DNA of 64,000 nt from Monocercomonoides exilis (taxonomy: Eukaryota > Preaxostyla > Oxymonadida > Polymastigidae): positions 1,738,001-1,802,000 of the forward strand of contig LSRY02000008.1 in assembly GCA_001643675.2 (NCBI GenBank), written 5' to 3'. The position numbers and the translations under genes are program-made. Under the pieces are notes generated by a model. That model was not told the DNA's origin. It was given only the letters and a program-made list of their open reading frames with translations, and searched no databases. This document shows positions 58,455 through 64,000 of the stretch, piece by piece. Positions within the stretch are counted from its first letter, which is position 1. Every line of letters begins with the position of its first letter.

Positions 58455-60343
58455 TCAGAACAAAATAAACAATAAATAATATTCTCTCAATGCCAATCCT
58501 ACTGATGATGGTTCGACAAACAGAAGTTGGCTCACTTTCATATTTTCTATCTCCACATCAATCGTTTTCAGCTGCCTCAGTGCCACTTCAAACACACACT
58601 TCGTCATTCCATTCCCACCTGATGTCGAAGAGTCGATCACCACATCCTCCAGCAAAAGCGTCCCGCTCCCCAGTGACACCACAAACACACTCGGCGATGA
58701 GCTTCTTGTCGCGTTGTGATCGATCCCCACATGCCCCACCTCCAGTTGGCCAGAAGATATGCTGAACAGCGTTGTTGCAGGCGGAGAAAGCGCACTTGTC
58801 CCAATCACACTCACCGTCTTCCCTCTCCCCAAAACAGAAATCTTCTTTCCCCCAACACTGATCGTCTTCTCTTCGCTCACATGCCTCCCACCCAGCACTG
58901 TGATTGTCGAGCTCAGCTGCGCCATGCTCGACCCCACTGCATGCCCCACTGTCTTGCACGGCGCTGCCTCACTCATCCCACACAGATTGTTTGTATCATC
59001 TCCGCTCACCCCAACATACCGATCCTTCATCCCTTCCTTCAGCCAATCCTTCTTTTGTGTATGCTGATATTGCCAACTGCCTGAATAATAAGCATAGCAT
59101 AATCTGTTTGCATCGCTATTCGTTGTATACGATTCACAGAATGGGTTATTCGATGAGAAGAGATTGTAATAATCGTAATACATTACATCGTGTCCATATG
59201 GAGTGGAGGCATTGCAACTGCAATCGTGGAAGAAGAAGAAATAGCAATAAAGCTTGTTGCCTGGAGCTGTTGATTGGCTTGGATTAAACCAAAATCCTCC
59301 ACCATATGACACTGCTGAGCAAGAAATAAATTGGAGGCTCCTCATTTTGAAAGCAGATGGGACACCATAACAATACATCCCTCCGCCATAAGAATTTGTA
59401 AGAGAGCACGAAGCGAAGAAACACTCAAACACACAAGCGCTCTCCCCTTTCCCACTTTCTGTTCCAATACAATTGGTTCCAGAAACATTAAAAGAATCGA
59501 GACATAAACCTCCTCCATAATTTTTCGCTTTGCAACTCTTGAATTCGCAACCGCTGATCCTGACACATGACGAAATCGAATTAGCATACAATCCTCCTCC
59601 AGCCCAATTTTTTGCTGTACAAGCATTGAACGAGTTGTTCTCAATCTTGATAGAATTGATTGAAACACACAATATTCCTCCGCCATCATAATGCGCATAA
59701 CAATCATTGAACGAACAAAACTTCACTGAAAGTGTTCCTGATGCCTTGTTATACATGTAAATCGCTCCGCCATTTGAATCTCCATAAGAATAACCAGAGT
59801 TTGTTCCAGTTGTATTTGACCCATTCCACACACACCAAGTGAACGAATTCGCCCCATTGTCTGCTATCTGCTGTCTCGCTGGTTTCGATGGATTCCCTTC
59901 ACTCCCATTGACTTCAACATTCTGAGTGCGATAGCACCTGACAAACGAGGTGTTCGAGGCAGCCAATGACGATGAAGGGCTGTTGAGCGAGGGACAATGC
60001 CCCCATCATACACATCCCATACCAACACAAATTCACATCCACTCATCAGAAACACTCTTTGGCTCGGCCCTTCATCCAGATGTGTTATTTTTGGTGGATT
60101 TGTGGAGATGTTGAAGAAGGTCAGTCGGGTGAGTGTCACAAGGCGTGTCAGAGGAGGTGCCAGAAACGGGGCTGAAGACACACAAAAAGATGAGAAATTC
60201 GACTCACACACAAACACACTCCCACCTCCTTCACTTTCTTCTTCTCTTTCTTCTCCTCTTCCTTTTCCACCTCTTTCTTCACCACCTCGTTGTCCTCCTT
60301 CATCCCTTCCTCTCCCAACCCCTCTCAATATTATTTTCATCAT
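58455..60343 (-). pseudogene. Beta-helix (Pmp-like) family copy 12, mirror of copy 11
   Basis: Same protein as copy 11 in the opposite arm. A G3 run at 59,991-59,993 replaces the four-base run of copy 11 (C4 at 54,365-54,368), shifting the frame in IVPSLNS. The N-terminal frame thus runs 60,343-59,864 and the remainder 59,966-58,455. No other damage is visible, so the shift may be a sequencing error. Domain content is as given for copy 11. Confidence 0.7.
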
Positions 60344-62640
60344 AATTCCAATACCCCTAAAACTCTTTTCCTTCCTTTTTCGCTGCTCATATAAAGTATC
60401 TTGTTTAAAAAATGTGTAAAAGAACCTTCACTGCCAATGCCTTTTTATTATTAATGATCCTATAAAGCTCTTTCCCACGCTGATTCTGCTCATTGCCCTT
60501 CACTTTCTATCGTCTGATCTTATTCTGCTTTTCCTCGCTGTTTTAGAAAACGCAAGCAAAAACAATTTTGTTCAAACAAATAGAAAGAAAAAACAATAAA
60601 TCATATAAAAAATAGTCAAATAATATAATTAATAAAAATATCATACCTTTTTTATCCTTCAATCTTGCCAACTTTTGTCAAAGAATCACCGCATTCCTCG
60701 CTTCCTCGTCCCTTCCGTTATCTCCCGCAAAAACAAACCCTTCTGAAATAGACGCGGAGTGTGACCTCTATCTTCAAGCCTTTTATTTTGATTAATATTC
60801 CGAGGTATATTTCCATCTTCTTTTTAGAACTTTCTCCAAATTTTTGAATTATTTCCTCATAAAAGCCTCTCACATCAAGTTTTCTCTAAAATTCCTTTCT
60901 CTTTCTTTTTCTTCTTTGTTAGGCACACTTTCTTTTCTTCTTCTCAATTATTTGTGCATGTTTTTTGTCTTTTCATCATTTTCCCATTCTCTCTTTTTGC
61001 TTTCAACCACATTTGTCCAGCACTCCTTCCAAAACCTTCAAAATTATCTTTCTTTCATTTCATTTCGCATTTCTCCTCCAGCTCACTCCTCTATGCGCCC
61101 CTTCATTTATTTCATCCAGACTTCTTTTATGCATTTTTAATCCTCTCTTTCCATATTCCATGTTCATTCATTTGCATAAAATATCTTTGCAAAAACCCTG
61201 ATTTCAACAAAAATAATATATGAAAAATCGTAATAAAAAAATATATATTCATGCCTTTTATAGCAACCCCCCTTCGCGACTTTTTTCTTTCTACTTTTCT
61301 AAATATTTCTCCGTTCTGCCAACAAAGCCCATCTTTCCCGCCTTCGCTTCTTTTCTGCTTCCTCAAATAAATATTAATCAAACCACAACCCTCTATTCTT
61401 CTTCCACTCAAATAACCTCCACAAACTCCATTCCATAAAAAACTGGTAAAGAAGAAGATTCCATCTGAATAACCCCTTCCCATCTCTTTTCGCAAAACCT
61501 CTTCTTCTTCTCTCCATTTCCCCCCAAAACAACAACAATACCACCACGCCAAATATCACAGTCCCTGTCTCCCCATCTCCCATTCCCCTTCTTCCAACCA
61601 AAAAAATATAAATATCTCCATCCTTTTTCTGTCTCTTTCCATTGCAAAACACCTCCCATAGTCAGCTCCTCATCTTCCTCTGTCTCCACACCTCCAATGC
61701 AAAGTGCCAGCGCTGATGTTCCTTCTTCCCGTCTTCCTCCGCATCCGCCTCCAACACTTGTCCTGCAAATGAGAGGCGCGGCCAAACGGTCCTTTCAATA
61801 AAAAATTAAAAAAGATTAAAAAAATATCTCTCACTTTTTTTTCCCCTTCAACCCCGCTTCCCTCTCTAATTATACACGCACTCACAAAAATTTTTCTTCT
61901 TGTTCCGCCTCATATGAGCCCTCCTCTCTCTCCCTGCATTTGAAAATAAATAACACCTCCTCCACATATCTCTCCATTTCTCGTCCTCTCCTCCAATAAA
62001 TATATTCCATTCACTCCACTCATTTTCGGCCCTTCTTGTTTTCCATCTTATCCCACCTTCTCAACAACAAATTCCTTTTCTCAAATAATAAACACTGCCT
62101 CAACACCTTCCCAATGATAAAAATCTCAAAAACAACCCCTCTAAATCTCATCCCTATCTATCCGCCACACATCCATTTTGCCTCTGAAATCTCACGAAAA
62201 CACCTCTTTTCCACAAAAAACATCCTTTTATCGCTCCTTTCCCCTTCGTAACCCTGCCCCTCCAAAAGCTCAGCTCCATCACCCCACACCAGAAATACAT
62301 ATTTTTTTAATCACATTGCCTTTATATGTCCATTCAGCCACAATGCATCGAGTAGGACTTTCTTTTCTTTTGTGGCCCTTATTCGTTATGGAAAATGATC
62401 AAGTTTTGCCAAATGCTCAGAAACTGTCAACGGGGTCAGATTCCGAAGCTAAAACAAAGACAGGTTGACTAAGTGAAATATTTCCAGTGAAAAGGTTGGG
62501 TATTACAAAAACAATATCTGTTTAATGGAAGATGAAATTGTTCATATTGATTGATGGAGAACTGTGAAGCAACAATATTTTCGATGGAAATGAAGAATTT
62601 TCAATGTATGTATTTTACATTGTGCTATATGTTGTGAAGA
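60344..62640 (-). other. Upstream region of copy 12 (mirror of 51,791-54,014)
   Basis: Pyrimidine-rich plus strand. The mirror of the candidate intron lies at about 60,540-60,648. No intact gene is visible. Confidence 0.5.
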
Positions 62641-64000
62641 TATTTCCATCCGTATCCTCTCCAAAGTCGTGATTCAGACAACTTATATAAAATGGACAAT
62701 TTATTCTATGCAGAGCAGAACAACGAGGAAGCGAGACAAATGTTACCTTACAAATATATTAGAGCCTGAATGTATTTTGTTACAAATGTTTATGTGACTT
62801 ATAATGGACTCAACATGCGCGATGTTTCGAAATGCGATGAAAAATGAATTTTGATGGAGCGGAAATGAACGGGGTTGGAAGACATCCAAGGCAAAAAGGA
62901 AGAACAGCCAATCTCTATGAAATGGGAGCACCATTTGAAGATGGCGGGGACATTTTCAAAAAATTTTGTTGAAGAGATTGGGACAAGTGACTGAAACAGG
63001 ACATTGGAGGCAATTGGAGCAGAACAAGGTGCCTTTCTTTGGAGAAGAAGGGCAAGACATTGATTTTATGGAACGAGGTGAAAGGGGTAGAATGGCACTT
63101 GATTGCTTGGGTTGAGGGGCGAAAATCCGAGAAATACAGACAATTTGGCGTGATGCAAGCAGCTGGAGGCAAATGATAGGCAAAATGGATTTGAGTCATT
63201 TTGCTATCGCATTAGGCATTGTGCCATCGAAGTATTTGCAACTGGAGCAGAGAACGAGATTGTTATGTTGAGGATATCTTCCAACAGAAAATTATCTTTC
63301 ATATGAAATTTCCTTAACATCTTATTCATCCTCTTCATCGTCTTCATTGTCTTCTTCAACTATTCCGTCTATTCTCCCCTTTCTTCTTCAGCCTTATTGT
63401 TTTCATCACCAACATCGCAATCGTGTTTCCATATGCACCTCCAAATGATATGAAATCGTGTATTTTTCTCTTCACTTTTGATTATCACCTTCATCACCTT
63501 CATCACCTTCTGCAAATATTTATTCTTCATCGAATGCAACTAATTTTTATATTTCTTCATCATCTTCTTCACCATCATTGTTTTTGTATGCTCCTTTTCG
63601 GAAATTGAAATTATATGTCAATTTTATCCCTTCTTGGTCATTATCTTCTTCTTCTTCACCAAATCATTTTAATGGATTTTTATTATTTATGTGTTATTCG
63701 AGTGGAATCAGCGCCAAGAATTGGAAATAAGCAAATTTTTGGAAGCAGAACAGAATCACTTTCATTGATGTTGAGATTGGCAGCGGAGACAGATCAGCTG
63801 GATGTTGTTGGCAGAAAAGAACAATATTTTGAGAGGCACTCGAAGAAGAAGAAGAAAGTGTGTGAAGATTGGCGATAAATATATTTCAGAGTTTGTTTTG
63901 TATTATTTTTTTCCTCCAATTTTTCAAACATTTTATTTTTTTTTTGAGGGATTAAGATTTATGGAAGGACATTTTCAGGGAATGAATGAACATGGGGGAA
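62640..64000 (+). repeat. Leader repeat at the window end
   Basis: Blocks Z (62,635-62,680), A (62,930-63,250), B (63,300-63,650), C (63,660-63,880) and the start of D (63,950-64,000) in the same order as at 13,760-15,368. It is the mirror of 49,840-51,790. The gene it should precede lies outside the window. Confidence 0.65.

Larger units (their letters stand above)
57246..64000 (-). repeat. Palindrome 2, right arm
   Basis: Mirror of 50,353-57,112, continuing past the window end. It contains copy 12, the mirror of its upstream region and the mirror of the copy 10 leader (62,640-64,000), which here points rightward, presumably to another family gene beyond the window. Confidence 0.9.

Noticed and set aside
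1-64000. Alternative genetic code with TAA/TAG read as Gln, as in some oxymonads
   Set aside because: The long frames (copies 6, 7, 8, 10, 11) contain no internal TAA or TAG and use CAA/CAG for Gln; the stops in transposase fossils include TGA and are explained by decay.
1-64000. CRISPR arrays, bacterial operons, prophage or chlamydial origin suggested by Pmp-like repeats
   Set aside because: No spaced repeats, no ribosome binding sites or compact gene layout; the transposon types and intron-like gaps are eukaryotic.
1-64000. tRNA or rRNA genes
   Set aside because: Scanned for a T-loop GGTTCGA-type box with a matching stem and for conserved rRNA segments; none found by eye.

Overview
This is nuclear DNA from a eukaryote: AT-rich and full of homopolymer runs, with decayed eukaryotic DNA transposons, MITE-like repeats, intron-like gaps and no operons, ribosome binding sites or prokaryotic genes. 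The best guess is an oxymonad flagellate of the Monocercomonoides type (moderate confidence, from memory of such genomes, no search run). Two points support it: a Cys-rich, Gly-triplet beta-helix family that fills the window, and a fragment at about 37.9-38.6 kb that recalls a large oxymonad hypothetical-protein family. The longest reading frames contain no internal TAA, TAG or TGA, so the standard code fits.

Twelve copies of one beta-helix gene family lie at about 1.2-2.6 (+), 7.9-9.8 (-), 10.4-12.1 (-), 15.4-17.0 (+), 22.3-23.9 (-), 27.1-28.7 (+), 33.0-34.7 (-), 43.6-45.1 (-), 45.8-47.4 (-), 48.4-49.7 (-), 54.0-55.9 (+) and 58.5-60.3 kb (-). I number them copies 1 to 12 in that order. Copies 6, 7, 8, 10 and 11 have open frames. 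The others are broken, several by nothing more than a one-base homopolymer difference. A conserved leader of about 1-2.5 kb, made of short blocks in fixed order (called Z, A, B, C, D, E here), precedes several copies, and leader-like sequence also follows the 3' ends of some minus-strand copies. The repeating unit is therefore leader plus gene, and the 43.6-51.8 kb part is a tandem minus-strand array.

Large rearrangements shape the window. About 8.0 kb at 12.0-20.0 is repeated directly at 23.7-31.7 kb. A 1.25-kb palindrome lies at 19,989-21,238. A palindrome of at least 13.6 kb is centred near 57,178, with arms running from about 50.35 kb to the window end. Edges and centres of these structures coincide with terminal motifs of two MITE-like repeat families. 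Mobile-element fossils include a Merlin (IS1016/ISXO2-like) transposase at 41.4-42.4 kb and a pogo/Tigger-type DDE_1 transposase at 18.9-19.6 kb, the latter duplicated at 30.7-31.3 kb. A 1.17-kb CTTTTT/CTTATT pyrimidine array lies at 38.7-39.9 kb and a 12-base purine minisatellite at 35.9-36.1 kb.

The family members look like mosaics. Segments of the first beta-helix combine with at least three versions of the second domain, and the 3' ends change abruptly at one shared codon position. This resembles a diversifying surface or secreted protein family shuffled by recombination. Function is inferred from fold only. No rRNA, tRNA, CRISPR or housekeeping gene was found.
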